In this document: piece after piece, positions 8,091 through 16,873 of the stretch
Position numbering within the stretch: position 1 is the first letter of the stretch
Layout: every line of letters starts with the position of its first letter
Source of the DNA: Magnetococcus sp. PR-3
GTDB lineage: Bacteria; Pseudomonadota; Magnetococcia; Magnetococcales; Magnetococcaceae
Length of the DNA: 64,000 bases
Reading direction: 5' to 3'
Assembly (NCBI RefSeq): GCF_036689865.1
Contig: NZ_JBAHUQ010000021.1
Span: forward strand, 1-64,000
Notes under the pieces: model-generated
What the model saw: only the letters and a program-made list of their open reading frames with translations
What the model was told of the DNA's origin: nothing
Database searches by the model: none
Made by a program: the position numbers and the translations under genes

Positions 8091-8630
8091 TCAGGATCGT
8101 TCATGAATGAGGGTGGTAGAGCTTTATTGAACCTTAAGGCTGCCGACGTCCTGAGGGTGGTCTTGAGGGGCACCCAAAGATGGACCGATGTGTTTTAGTA
8201 GAATACTGATAGATAGGCTATTCTAAGTGTCAGGAATGGTGTTTATGCGGCCTCATAGTCATAGGAACTGACGAGCCCCCCAGGGCTGAACAAGGTACCC
8301 ATGCGTTCAACGTAAGCGGGTTTTGGAATAGATTTGAAGGATGATGTTGCCTATAGCGAACCTATGGAAAAGGGGTCGCGCCGGGTTCATTCAGAGGGGT
8401 AGGGCAGCGTTTTTTTAGATTTAAGTTCGGCTAACATGCACACGTCAAATCATAAACTTATTCCGGACTTATTCTGAATTTCAGTGCTATAGAAGTGAAG
8501 AATCAATCAAGCAATCCATTCTCCGTTCGACCCATTTGCCTGAAATAAATACCAGTCAACTCTCTGAAGCCGTTGATCAAATAATGGAAAATGGTATTCC
8601 CCCCATTATTAGGGGCATTCAAAAGTAGAG
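8091..8630. other. Non-coding stretch next to IS relic
   Basis: No complete gene is seen. A plus-strand open frame without a start codon ends in TAG at 8626-8628 (contains SEAVDQIMENGIPPIIRGIQ), immediately beside the end of the transposase relic, and may be a gene tail. No terminator hairpin was recognised after the radical SAM gene. Confidence 0.4.
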
Positions 8631-8990
8631 TTAAGCAGCCATAGCCAGTTTTTGGTTAGGCGTTATACCACCAATGGCCATATTCGGTCGTTCATGATTG
8701 TAGCGCCATAACCATGAAGTCGCCATCTCTTGGACCTCTCTGATTGATGTGAACAGGTAATAACTGAGCCAATCGTAGTGAACTGTCCGGTTGTATCTTT
8801 CAATATAGGCGTTCTACTGAGGGTTGCCAGGTTGAATATATTCAATCCAAATCCCACATTTCTTAGCCCACGCTACAAGCACCACACGGGTGTATTCAGG
8901 GCCGTTGTCGCAACGTATAGCCATAGGCTTTTCCCGCCACTCATGCTCTGCTCTAACCTTCGGATTACAAGGTATAGATGACGTGGTGGA
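8631..8990 (-). pseudogene. IS3-family transposase fragment (OrfB C-terminus)
   Basis: Minus-strand translation reads AIRCDNGPEYTRVVLVAWAK, then IEYIQPGNPQ, a stop, NAYIERYNRTVHYDWL, and later WRYNHERPNMAIGGITP. This is the end of the DDE integrase core of IS3-family OrfB, with the DNGPE and second-Glu (NAYIER) regions. It lacks the N-terminal half and OrfA, and CAG has become TAG at about 8817. It is a dead remnant. No matching inverted repeats were found at its ends. Confidence 0.85.
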
Positions 8991-9087
8991 TTGGTCTCGC
9001 CTTGAGCTCCAGCTGGATCCATTAAAGAGTTGTTTGGTCAGTTAAAGCTCGTCTGTTCTGGGAAGGTGTGGCTAAACCGTTATGGAT

Positions 9088-9120
9088 CTGCGGGTACACA
9101 TTTATTGTGTGTACCCGCAG
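9088..9120. repeat. 13-bp hairpin downstream of nhaA
   Basis: The arms 9088-9100 and 9108-9120 pair perfectly around a 7-base loop. There is no T-run on either strand. It lies 20 bases past the nhaA stop and may stabilise the mRNA 3' end or act as a weak terminator. Confidence 0.6.
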
Positions 9121-9139
9121 CTATTGACGGTGGTCTCTT

Positions 9140-10348
9140 TCATGACTCAGCAGGTTTCTCTTGCGGTGGGATGGGAAGAGAGAGGCGCAAAAGAATATAG
9201 CCAAGCAGACCAGAGATAATGGAACCAATGAGAATACCCAAACGGGCACTGCCTACATCTGGCACACCTGAAATGACCGTTACTCCACTATGTTCAAAGG
9301 CCAGAGAGCTGATAAACAGACTCATGGTAAAACCAACCCCACACAGCAGGGCGACACCGTAGAGTTGCCCCCAGGTAAAGCCAGGGGGTAGTTTGGTAAA
9401 GCCACTCTTAATCGCAATCCATACAAACCCAAAGACCCCAATCTGTTTACCCATAAACAGACCCAATGCAATGCCCAGAGGGACAGGCTCTAATAGCACA
9501 GAGGGGTTGAGACCATGTAAGGAGACACCGGCATTGGCAAAGGCAAACAGAGGCAGAATACCCAGCCCCACCACATGGTGGAGATCGTGTTCCAGCTGAT
9601 GCAGAGGGGAGGGCTCGCCAGGGTCTCCTTTTAGGGGGATGACCATGCCCAGCGCGACACCAGCCAGCGTTGCGTGCACACCTGATTTAAGTACCGCGAC
9701 CCAGAGCACCAGACCCACGAGTATATAACTGGCAACCCCTTTTACACCAAGGCGGTTCATAAGGAACAGTAACGTCAGGGCACTACCAGAAACGATAAGT
9801 GAGTTGATGGAGAGGTCGCTGGTATAAAACAGCGCAATGATCACAATGGCTGCCAAGTCATCAATGATGGCAAGAGTTAATAAAAACAGCTTGAGTGCAG
9901 CAGGAACTCGTTTGCCTAATAGCGCCAATATACCCAATGCAAAGGCAATATCTGTGGCGGTGGGTATGGCCCACCCTTCCAACGCTGAAGCGTTGCCTTG
10001 GTTAAGCAAAATATAGATCCCTGCGGGTAACACAATACCACCAATGGCACCGATCACCGGTAGGATGACGTTGGAAGGATGGGCGAGCTCTCCTTCAAGG
10101 AACTCACGTTTAAGCTCCAACCCAACCAGAAGAAAAAAGACCGCCATCAATCCATCATTAATCCACAGCAAGAGAGGTTTGGCGATCTTAAGGTCACTAA
10201 ACTGCACCGCGACAGGAATGTTGAGGAAGGAGTCGTAATGGATATGCCAAGCCGAGTTTTCCACCACCATGGCTGCCATGGCCGCCAGAAAAATCAGGAT
10301 TCCGCTGGCTGCCGGGTTGTGCAGCATTTGTTTAATCTTCGCATTCAT
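9140..10348 (-). CDS. nhaA: Na+/H+ antiporter NhaA
   Basis: An inner-membrane electrogenic antiporter of 402 residues, the usual family length, with about 12 hydrophobic segments. The family motif GLELKREF is at 76-83. The ion-binding aspartates fall at Asp163-Asp164 (AIIDDLAAI) with Asp133 (TATDIA), the same numbers as in E. coli NhaA. The ATG has AAGGA upstream. It follows htpX by 31 bases on the same strand and is probably co-transcribed with it. The divergent NhaR-type regulator at 11421 points to sodium or alkaline-pH control. Confidence 0.96.
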   Translation of the reverse strand: MNAKIKQMLHNPAASGILIFLAAMAAMVVENSAWHIHYDSFLNIPVAVQFSDLKIAKPLLLWINDGLMAVFFLLVGLELKREFLEGELAHPSNVILPVIGAIGGIVLPAGIYILLNQGNASALEGWAIPTATDIAFALGILALLGKRVPAALKLFLLTLAIIDDLAAIVIIALFYTSDLSINSLIVSGSALTLLFLMNRLGVKGVASYILVGLVLWVAVLKSGVHATLAGVALGMVIPLKGDPGEPSPLHQLEHDLHHVVGLGILPLFAFANAGVSLHGLNPSVLLEPVPLGIALGLFMGKQIGVFGFVWIAIKSGFTKLPPGFTWGQLYGVALLCGVGFTMSLFISSLAFEHSGVTVISGVPDVGSARLGILIGSIISGLLGYILLRLSLPIPPQEKPAES

Positions 10349-10379
10349 TTTCCATTTCCTTCTTAATAATATCAGGCGG

Positions 10380-11270
10380 CTAACGGGCCTGTTTTAATGC
10401 ATTTATGCGTTCTTCCAACGGCGGGTGAGTGGAGAAAAGGTGCATGAAGCCATTGGTCGAGCTCGAGAGACCAAACGCAGCGACCTCAGAAGGTAACTGA
10501 GATGGTCCAGCGCTCTGCTTTAAACGTTCCAGAGCGGAGATCATGGATTGACGGCTACTCAGTGCCGCCCCACCCGCATCGGCCCGGAACTCCCGCTTAC
10601 GAGAGAACCACATGACAACGATGCTTGCCAGCATGCCCAGAAGGATCTGAGCGATCAATGAGACGATAAAATAGGTCAGGCCGCCCTCTGTTCCAGTTGC
10701 TTCTTCGTCATCCTCATCTCCAGATAAAAAGAGATCCACCACACCCGCAATCATACGCGCCAGAACAAAGACAAATGTGTTTAAGACGCCTTGGATCAAG
10801 GCTAAGGTAACCATATCTCCATTGGCAATATGGCTAACTTCATGGGCCAGTACGGCTTCAGCCTCTTCTTTGCTCAGTGTACGGAGTAGCTCTGAACTTA
10901 CGGCGACCAGTGCCTTGTTTTTGTTCGCGCCGGTGGCAAACGCATTCATATCTGGTGAATCATATAATGCGACTTCTGGTCTGCCAATGCCAGCAGCTTT
11001 AGCCTGCTTACTCACGGTATTGACCAGCCATTGCTCCATGGCGTTGGATGGATGCTCAATAACCCGAGCGCCTGTTGAGCGCTTGGCAATCCATTTTGAC
11101 ATGGCTAAGGAGAGAAAAGATCCACCCATACCAAAAAGTGCAGAAAAAAGAAGCATGCCAAGCATTGAGCTTTGCTGAATGCCCAGTACGTTTATAAGGA
11201 TCTGTGCCACAACCATTAATACCGCCATAATGGCCAGGTTGGTTAAGATAAACAGTATGATGCGTTTCAT
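10380..11270 (-). CDS. htpX: Membrane protease HtpX
   Basis: An M48-family zinc metalloprotease of 296 residues that degrades damaged membrane proteins. Two N-terminal membrane helices (5-30, 35-58) are followed by the catalytic HEVSH at 143-147 and the third-ligand region REFRADAGGA near 224, with two more hydrophobic segments in between. The length and layout match bacterial HtpX. It is the first gene of a likely htpX-nhaA unit, divergent from nhaR, which places envelope quality control and sodium extrusion under one control region. Confidence 0.95.
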   Translation of the reverse strand: MKRIILFILTNLAIMAVLMVVAQILINVLGIQQSSMLGMLLFSALFGMGGSFLSLAMSKWIAKRSTGARVIEHPSNAMEQWLVNTVSKQAKAAGIGRPEVALYDSPDMNAFATGANKNKALVAVSSELLRTLSKEEAEAVLAHEVSHIANGDMVTLALIQGVLNTFVFVLARMIAGVVDLFLSGDEDDEEATGTEGGLTYFIVSLIAQILLGMLASIVVMWFSRKREFRADAGGAALSSRQSMISALERLKQSAGPSQLPSEVAAFGLSSSTNGFMHLFSTHPPLEERINALKQAR

Positions 11271-11373
11271 CGTTATTTCCCTATCAGCATAAATGGGTGC
11301 TTAAGGTTAGCATGGCTTAGTCTCTGCCGGTTTTAACCACATGGTCATGGTAGGGTAGGGCGTGATATCATGT

Positions 11374-11413
11374 AAATTCGAAAATATCATACAAATCATC
11401 AGAAAAATTCGAA
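11374..11413. promoter_or_regulatory. Paired AAATTCGAA boxes in nhaR/htpX intergenic region
   Basis: AAATTCGAA occurs at 11374-11382 and again at 11405-11413, 31 bases apart start to start (about three helical turns), just before the nhaR start. Each contains the palindrome TTCGAA. Spacing and place between a LysR-type gene and its divergent target fit a regulator-binding region. Binding itself is inferred. Confidence 0.4.
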
Positions 11414-11420
11414 CGATTAA

Positions 11421-12338
11421 ATGAACTACAAGCATCTACACTATTTTTGGAAAGTGGCCCATGTAGGCAGTGTCACAGCAGCCAGTAAGCAGCTGCGTTT
11501 AACCCCCCAAACGTTGAGCTCGCAGATCCAGCATTTGGAATCTCAAATGGGGGTCGCGTTATTTGATCGGGTTGGTCGCCGACTGGAATTGACCGATGCA
11601 GGACGTTTGGCACTGAAGTATGCCGATGAGATTTTTCTATTGGGTACGGAGCTTTCTACCGTCTTATCCGGCGTACCTTCTGAGCGTCCATTAAGGTTTC
11701 GTGTCGGTATTGCGGATGTGGTGCCTAAGCGGATTACACACCGTATTCTCGAGCCCGTGCTTCAAAGTGATCAAAACGTGCATTTGATCTGTGATGAAGA
11801 CAAACTCGATCAGCTCTTGGCCAATTTAGCCCTGCATAAATTGGATATGGTCCTGGCAGATACCCCGCCCATGCCGGGTATTCATCTGCGGGTAAAGTCG
11901 CACTCTCTTGGTGTTAGTGGTCTCTCGTTTTTTGCGGTAGCCGATTTGCTGGCTCACTACCCTCAACCTTTTCCTGACATTCTCTCGTACGCTCCAATGC
12001 TCATGCCGACGACAGGCAATGCGCTACGCAGTGGTTTGGACCGGTGGTTCGAAGCGTTGGGGGTAAAGCCAAAAATTGTTGCAGAATGTCATGACAGTGC
12101 ACTGCTTAAAACTTTTGGAGAGGCCGGTGTTGGGCTGTTTTGCGCCCCTTCACTGTTAGAAGGTAATATCGCGCAACAGTATGGCGTTGAGGTGATTGGG
12201 CGTACCAATGAGGTGGTTGCCGAATATTTTGCGATGACCGCAGAGCGAAAGCAGAGTCACCCCGGTGTCACTATGATTTTAAAGGCGTCTCTCCTGAAAA
12301 AAAGGGAGGGCTTTACGGCGCTATTGGATACGTCGTAA
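11421..12338 (+). CDS. nhaR: LysR-family activator NhaR
   Basis: A 305-residue LysR-type regulator. The winged helix-turn-helix is at residues 1-60 (MNYKHLHYFWKVAHVGSVTA, then QIQHLESQMGVALFDR), followed by a substrate-type effector domain. The opening sequence and the wide N-terminal match are characteristic of NhaR, the sodium-responsive activator of nhaA. Divergent placement from htpX-nhaA supports that assignment. The family usually autoregulates from the shared intergenic region. Confidence 0.88.
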   Translation: MNYKHLHYFWKVAHVGSVTAASKQLRLTPQTLSSQIQHLESQMGVALFDRVGRRLELTDAGRLALKYADEIFLLGTELSTVLSGVPSERPLRFRVGIADVVPKRITHRILEPVLQSDQNVHLICDEDKLDQLLANLALHKLDMVLADTPPMPGIHLRVKSHSLGVSGLSFFAVADLLAHYPQPFPDILSYAPMLMPTTGNALRSGLDRWFEALGVKPKIVAECHDSALLKTFGEAGVGLFCAPSLLEGNIAQQYGVEVIGRTNEVVAEYFAMTAERKQSHPGVTMILKASLLKKREGFTALLDTS

Positions 12339-12341
12339 ATC

Positions 12342-12382
12342 AAAGCCAGGGTCCTCTGTCATTCAGGAACTGGCTTTTCTTT
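12342..12382 (+). terminator. Terminator after nhaR
   Basis: An 8-bp stem AAAGCCAG/CTGGCTTT is closed by a roughly 20-base partly paired loop and followed by a T-rich run (TTCTTTATC). It starts right after the nhaR TAA. Confidence 0.6.
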
Positions 12383-12590
12383 ATCTTGCTTGGGGCAGAG
12401 GCCAAGTAGGAATAAAAAGGGGCCAACCTTATTGTACGCTTACGTTTTTCATATCAAAGCAATTGACTAAAGGTCTGAGCATACCGTCTGCGTTTAAAGA
12501 GAGAGAATTGAGCAGCAGCGGCCCCTCTTTCTTCCCCCCCTTTTAATCGGGTAGTTTAACCAATGTCTTCGGGCATGTTTGGGGTGGGGG

Positions 12591-12917
12591 TTATGACGCG
12601 GCTTCTGAGTTTTTGCAAGGTTCTGCATCTGTTTGGTTGAACGTAATATTCATTTCAAAAAGTTCTGGTGCACTGGTCAATGCCTTGGTCTCTGTAATGG
12701 TTCTTTCCTCCCAGTTTATGGTGAGGTTTAGATCAATTCTAATGGGTTCAGTGCGTTGTGACCGTGCAGTCTCCACAGATTGTTCAATCTGCTCGGGGGC
12801 AGCGGTTTTTTTCTCGATAGAGGGTGTTTTTGGTTTGGTGTTCGATGGCTTGAACAGACTCCAAAATATCCACCATGTGAAGAGCCCTATCAGAGATACA
12901 ATGATAATACGATCCAT
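12591..12917 (-). CDS. Small single-pass membrane protein
   Basis: A 108-residue protein with one N-terminal membrane helix (4-20), a Lys/Pro/Gln linker and a short C-terminal stretch with beta character (RIDLNLTINWEERTITETKA). The ATG follows GGGTGGAA. No family is recognised. A plus-strand frame nearly covers the same bases, but only this strand gives a membrane anchor and a ribosome site. Confidence 0.5.
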   Translation of the reverse strand: MDRIIIVSLIGLFTWWIFWSLFKPSNTKPKTPSIEKKTAAPEQIEQSVETARSQRTEPIRIDLNLTINWEERTITETKALTSAPELFEMNITFNQTDAEPCKNSEAAS

Positions 12918-13366
12918 TTTCCACCCATAATCTTGGCTATGACGGCTGTAGGGGCCTTATTCAAATAAGGCATTTATCCGCAACCGTGCGGTAACGTTGC
13001 CTGTGTGCCTGCACTGTTGCAGGTAACCGATCTCGTATAAAATGATACGGTTTGAGCAAGGGATAAACCAACAAAGTTACATCCACACACTTTTAAACGA
13101 ACAGGCCGGTCTGTGTACGGCTTGCGCCTGTACCCAGTCATACCATGGTTGGGCGTTTAAGCATGGTTTTGAGCCGTTGTGATTTTACACGCGTAAAGCT
13201 TGTTACCCAGCAGATAACTGCTGGGTAAAGTGTGGCAACGTCTGACCGCCATTCAGGGTGTTACAGGTATGGGTTAATCGCTTAATTTCGTTGATCCCAA
13301 GTACAGGTATGCCAAACCTTTTTCCCCGAGTGATGTCAGGGCCAGTTGATACGGGCTTTAAGCTGA
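12918..13366. other. Intergenic stretch with 11-bp hairpin
   Basis: No gene is supported. A perfect hairpin TTACCCAGCAG/CTGCTGGGTAA with a 4-base loop lies at 13203-13228, about 140 bases past the msrA stop. It has no T-run. A shorter stem CCTGCA/TGCAGG lies near 13010. Confidence 0.5.
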
Positions 13367-13945
13367 TTAAGAGGCCAACCCTTTGATCAGTTGCTCTGCA
13401 TCATAGCCTTGCCACAGCTCCTCTAGGCGTTGATCTCGCCCACAGCGAAAACGGTAGTATTTATAGCGTACAGGGTTTTTATGGTGGTAGTCCTGATGAT
13501 AGGTCTCGGCAGGGAAAAAGGTCTCTGCATCCGTTATGGCAACCACAACAGGTTGTTTAAAGGGTTTGCTCTGTTTCAAATTTTCAAGGCTGTGCAAGGC
13601 CGCTTTTTTCTGGGCGGATGTGTGGGTAAAAATTTCAGGTCGGTATTGGTCGCCATGGTCACAAAACTGGGCGTTGGCCGTGGTGGGGTCAATGCCGATC
13701 CAGAACCGTTTTAACAGTTGGGCATAGCTGACCTGGCTGGGGTCATAGACAATTCTTACCGCTTCAGTATGCCCCGTGCCCCCATAGGAGACCTGCCGAT
13801 AGCTGGGGGTCTGTACATGACCGCCAATATAGCCTGATGTGGTGGAAATAACCCCTTCTACCGCATCAAAATCATGTTCAACGCACCAAAAGCACCCGCC
13901 AGCAAAGGTGGCGACCGCTTGTTCCCCCGCTTGAGCTTGGGGCAT
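13367..13945 (-). CDS. msrA: Peptide methionine sulfoxide reductase MsrA
   Basis: Reduces the S-epimer of methionine sulfoxide in proteins. From the ATG at 13945 the product is 192 residues, with the active-site GGCFWC (Cys18 catalytic) and the family motifs GYIGG, GTGHTEAV and a later YHQDYHHKNP. The fold is complete. The codons just upstream encode a secretory signal peptide in frame but are interrupted by TAA (see the leader entry). The gene now yields either a leaderless cytoplasmic enzyme through internal initiation at 13945, or nothing. Related exported MsrA proteins protect periplasmic proteins. Confidence 0.9.
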   Translation of the reverse strand: MPQAQAGEQAVATFAGGCFWCVEHDFDAVEGVISTTSGYIGGHVQTPSYRQVSYGGTGHTEAVRIVYDPSQVSYAQLLKRFWIGIDPTTANAQFCDHGDQYRPEIFTHTSAQKKAALHSLENLKQSKPFKQPVVVAITDAETFFPAETYHQDYHHKNPVRYKYYRFRCGRDQRLEELWQGYDAEQLIKGLAS

Positions 13946-14011
13946 AGGGAGAGCTAGATACAGCGCTAAAATGAGCCATGTGATGGATTATATTTTAATC
14001 ATGTAAAACAT
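13946..14011 (-). pseudogene. Interrupted signal peptide of msrA
   Basis: An ATG at 14011 with GAGGAG 5 bases upstream starts MFYMIKI. TAA follows at 13988-13990 (codon 8), then the same frame continues SITWLILALYLALPMPQAQA into mature MsrA. The hydrophobic core and the Ala-Gln-Ala end are a textbook signal peptide. A single-base change (for example AAA or CAA to TAA) would restore it. It is either a real nonsense mutation or a sequencing error. Confidence 0.75.
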
Positions 14012-14152
14012 GGTTGCTCCTCAATGGTATGCCTCTCAAACCAACGGAGTAGAGAGTGCTTTGCCGTTATGGCTTAGACGCCACTTTTGATACTGAGTTC
14101 GCAACGGTATGGATCTTCATGTCTCAACAGCCCCTGCAAGGTGTCGGGTGAC

Positions 14153-15103
14153 TTAACGCTGCTCTAGGCGAACCTTGTTTAACCACTGGGCAAAATGCTT
14201 GGAGTGGGCTTTGGCGCCATCACCGGTTAAGTGCAGACGGTCACGGAAGTTTGCATCATTCATATAAAAAGGTGGGCTATCGACATGTTGTGCATAATAG
14301 TCTGAAAAATTGGCCAGATCAGGATCGCACTCAGGCATGGGAGAGATGTAGATCAGCAAGTTAACACCACGTTCGCGGTAGTTCTTTTTAAGTTCAGAGA
14401 GGTAGTTCAGGTTAGGCATCTCTTGCCAGGTTCTCTGTTTACAATCTTTTTTAAGTCGGGTGCCTTTTAACACTTTGGCCCCTTTTAAGGGGGCCATTAA
14501 TGCCGCCTGCTTTTGATAGTACGCACCGCTAACATCCAGCTTGCCTAATAAAAAGATATAACCCAGATGTTTCATTAGGGTTCCTAGTAGTTCAGGGTGT
14601 TGCCGGAGAAACTGGATCTTTTCTGTGTTGAGGGGCCGATAGCGCCAGTTGGCAATGGCTAACTGATATTTTTCGTAGAGGTGGTGAAAGGTTGGACTGT
14701 TGCGAGAGAGAACCAGCACCGCAGCTTTTGGGGGAGGAAAACGCTCCAAGTATCGATCAAGCACCATGACCTGGGCATCGATCCCAGCCCAAGAGATCAG
14801 CGCGCCATTGTAGACGGAAAGCTGGGTATGTTCCGTAACTGTTTGCGGCAAAACCCCATTGAGTGCCGTAGAATCCCCCACCACCAAGACATCAACAGGG
14901 GCTTTGGGGTGGGTCATTTTATGGTGCAACAAAGCATCAAAATAATAATCTTTCAGGTACAGGGGAAAATTCTCCTGCGCAATCAGATAGAGCCCTAAGC
15001 ATACGGCTGAGACAAACATCGTAAGGGTGATGAAGATAAGCTGTTTTACATAGCGCCAAGCTTGGGGCTGAAAAAATCCACGATTTGTCACATCATCGCC
15101 CAT
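14153..15103 (-). CDS. SGNH-like acyltransferase partner protein
   Basis: 316 residues with one N-terminal membrane helix (about 20-42) and a periplasmic domain. VLVVGDSTALNG near 75 is an SGNH/GDSL nucleophile block, and DRLHLTGDGAKAHS near the C terminus supplies the Asp-x-x-His pair. Proteins of this type (AlgX/AlgJ/DltD-like) transfer acyl groups to extracytoplasmic polysaccharides together with an MBOAT protein. The gene starts 2 bases after the stop of such an MBOAT gene, supporting a two-component O-acyltransferase. The actual glycan is unknown. Confidence 0.75.
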   Translation of the reverse strand: MGDDVTNRGFFQPQAWRYVKQLIFITLTMFVSAVCLGLYLIAQENFPLYLKDYYFDALLHHKMTHPKAPVDVLVVGDSTALNGVLPQTVTEHTQLSVYNGALISWAGIDAQVMVLDRYLERFPPPKAAVLVLSRNSPTFHHLYEKYQLAIANWRYRPLNTEKIQFLRQHPELLGTLMKHLGYIFLLGKLDVSGAYYQKQAALMAPLKGAKVLKGTRLKKDCKQRTWQEMPNLNYLSELKKNYRERGVNLLIYISPMPECDPDLANFSDYYAQHVDSPPFYMNDANFRDRLHLTGDGAKAHSKHFAQWLNKVRLEQR

Positions 15104-15105
15104 GG

Positions 15106-16590
15106 CTAAAACTGGAAGTAGATGAAGGCACTGGGTACCTTGGCCATGGTTTTAAGCAAGGCCATGGCAAACATGCTGCCAATAAGTAGAGCAAACCAGC
15201 CATTTTGCTGCCAGTAAAAGCGGTGTTCCACTGGTTTCATGACCAACGCTTTGCCGGAGCTGGAGAGCTCGGGTAGTGCGTGAGACATAAATTGGATGGT
15301 GTTGGGTAGCTTCCACACAATGGCCAAACAGAGGCTAAGCCAAACAGCAGCCATCAGTGGCTGGTCGGTCAGGTTCTGTATGGAGGTCTGCCACTGGAAC
15401 ATACCGGTCATGATCTGGCTGGCGCCCTCAAAGGTGGTGGCACGAAAAAAGACCCAGGCAATGATAACCGCTAAAAATGTTAAAAGCTGTGCCGTGATAC
15501 GGTTATGCCAAAAACTCTTTTGCACCGGGGCCCACGCTTGCCAAAAATGGTTAAGGGTCAGGTAGAGCCCGTGTAGCGCACCCCATATGACAAAGGTCCA
15601 GCCTGCACCATGCCACAAACCGCCCAGTAGCATGGTTAAGAACATATTACGGTATTTCATGAGGGGGCCATGACGGTTGCCCCCCAATGGAATATAGAGA
15701 TAATCCCTTAAAAAACGGGAAAGCGTCATATGCCAACGGCGCCAAAAGTCGATGATACTGGTGGCTTTATAGGGGGAGTTGAAGTTGTTGGGTAAGCGAA
15801 TACCAAACATCCAGGCCAGCCCAATGGCCATCTCTGAATATCCGGAAAAGTCAAAATAGATCTGGAAGGTGTAGGCTAACGTACCGACCCAGGCATCCAC
15901 CGTTGAGATCATGGTTCCTTTATCGGCGGCATTAAAAATAGGATCGGCATAGCTGGCCATCCCATCGGCCAAGACCACTTTTTTAAACATGCCAATGATA
16001 AAGACCGTCATCCCAATGGTTAAATTGTTTAGGGTGATGAACCGCTCTTTAAGTCTCTCAAACTGCCAGACAATTTCACTGTGGTGTACAATCGGACCTG
16101 CAATTAATTGGGGAAAGAACGCCACAAACAGCGCATATTCCGCCAGGTTGGCTTGGGCCGGTTCTCTTTTATAGATATCAATCAGATAAGCGATCTGCTG
16201 GAAGGTGAAAAAAGAGATCGCCAAGGGGAGTTCAATGGCCGGAATATGCCCTTGCCAATCTACCAAAGCATAGATCTGGCTAACACTAAACCCAAGATAT
16301 TTAAAAACAAATAGGACGCTTAGGTTGGCAACAACCCCAAGTTTAAGCCATAGACGTCGGCCAGGGTCGTGCTCATGCCGTTTAATGGCAAGCCCCATGG
16401 CATAGTTGAACAGAATGGAGCCCCCAATAAGCAGCAGGTAGATGGGCTTCCATGAACCATAGAAAAAGAGTGAGGCTAAGGTAAGACCCATAAAGGTCCA
16501 GTACTGGGTGGAAAAACGCACCAGTAGCATGAACCCTATCCATACCAGGGGTAGGAAAAGAAAGATAAAATTAAGCTTATGGAAAATCAC
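15106..16590 (-). CDS. MBOAT O-acyltransferase (AlgI-like)
   Basis: 494 residues with about 11 membrane segments. It contains the family block FWRRWHMTLSRFLRDYLYIP and the catalytic-His region GGLWHGAGWTFVIWGALHG. Family members pass acetyl groups across the inner membrane to a periplasmic acceptor enzyme. The next gene on the same strand (2-base gap) is the SGNH partner. A second, more distant MBOAT gene lies at 40039. Confidence 0.92.
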   Translation of the reverse strand: MIFHKLNFIFLFLPLVWIGFMLLVRFSTQYWTFMGLTLASLFFYGSWKPIYLLLIGGSILFNYAMGLAIKRHEHDPGRRLWLKLGVVANLSVLFVFKYLGFSVSQIYALVDWQGHIPAIELPLAISFFTFQQIAYLIDIYKREPAQANLAEYALFVAFFPQLIAGPIVHHSEIVWQFERLKERFITLNNLTIGMTVFIIGMFKKVVLADGMASYADPIFNAADKGTMISTVDAWVGTLAYTFQIYFDFSGYSEMAIGLAWMFGIRLPNNFNSPYKATSIIDFWRRWHMTLSRFLRDYLYIPLGGNRHGPLMKYRNMFLTMLLGGLWHGAGWTFVIWGALHGLYLTLNHFWQAWAPVQKSFWHNRITAQLLTFLAVIIAWVFFRATTFEGASQIMTGMFQWQTSIQNLTDQPLMAAVWLSLCLAIVWKLPNTIQFMSHALPELSSSGKALVMKPVEHRFYWQQNGWFALLIGSMFAMALLKTMAKVPSAFIYFQF

Positions 16591-16873
16591 GGAAGTTACC
16601 GGCTTCCTTTAAGATACGCTGATGTGGATGGAAGGAACGGGCCTGCAACAGCTTACACCTGTTGTGGTTAAACTATGCGTAAAGTGTGCCAAATGCCTGC
16701 TCCATTTCTAAAGCGTTGACCATAAGGTGCTGGGTTGCTGTAATGACTCTGGTGTTCTATTAAAGTGCTGAAAATATAGTGTATTAAGGTTGAGGTTGTC
16801 CCGGCTTATGTCTGTTGGGTCGCTGGTGCAAGGTGTGTTCGGGGGGGGATGAATGTGCGGATTTGCTTATGGA

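Noticed and set aside
8663-8857. 64-codon minus-strand frame over the IS relic
   Set aside because: It is in the wrong frame; the transposase motifs read in another minus-strand frame.
9088-9120. Intrinsic terminator of nhaA
   Set aside because: A good hairpin, but no T-run on the minus strand, so it was kept only as a repeat.
12613-12930. 105-codon plus-strand frame
   Set aside because: The opposite strand gives a membrane anchor and a ribosome site; this one gives neither.
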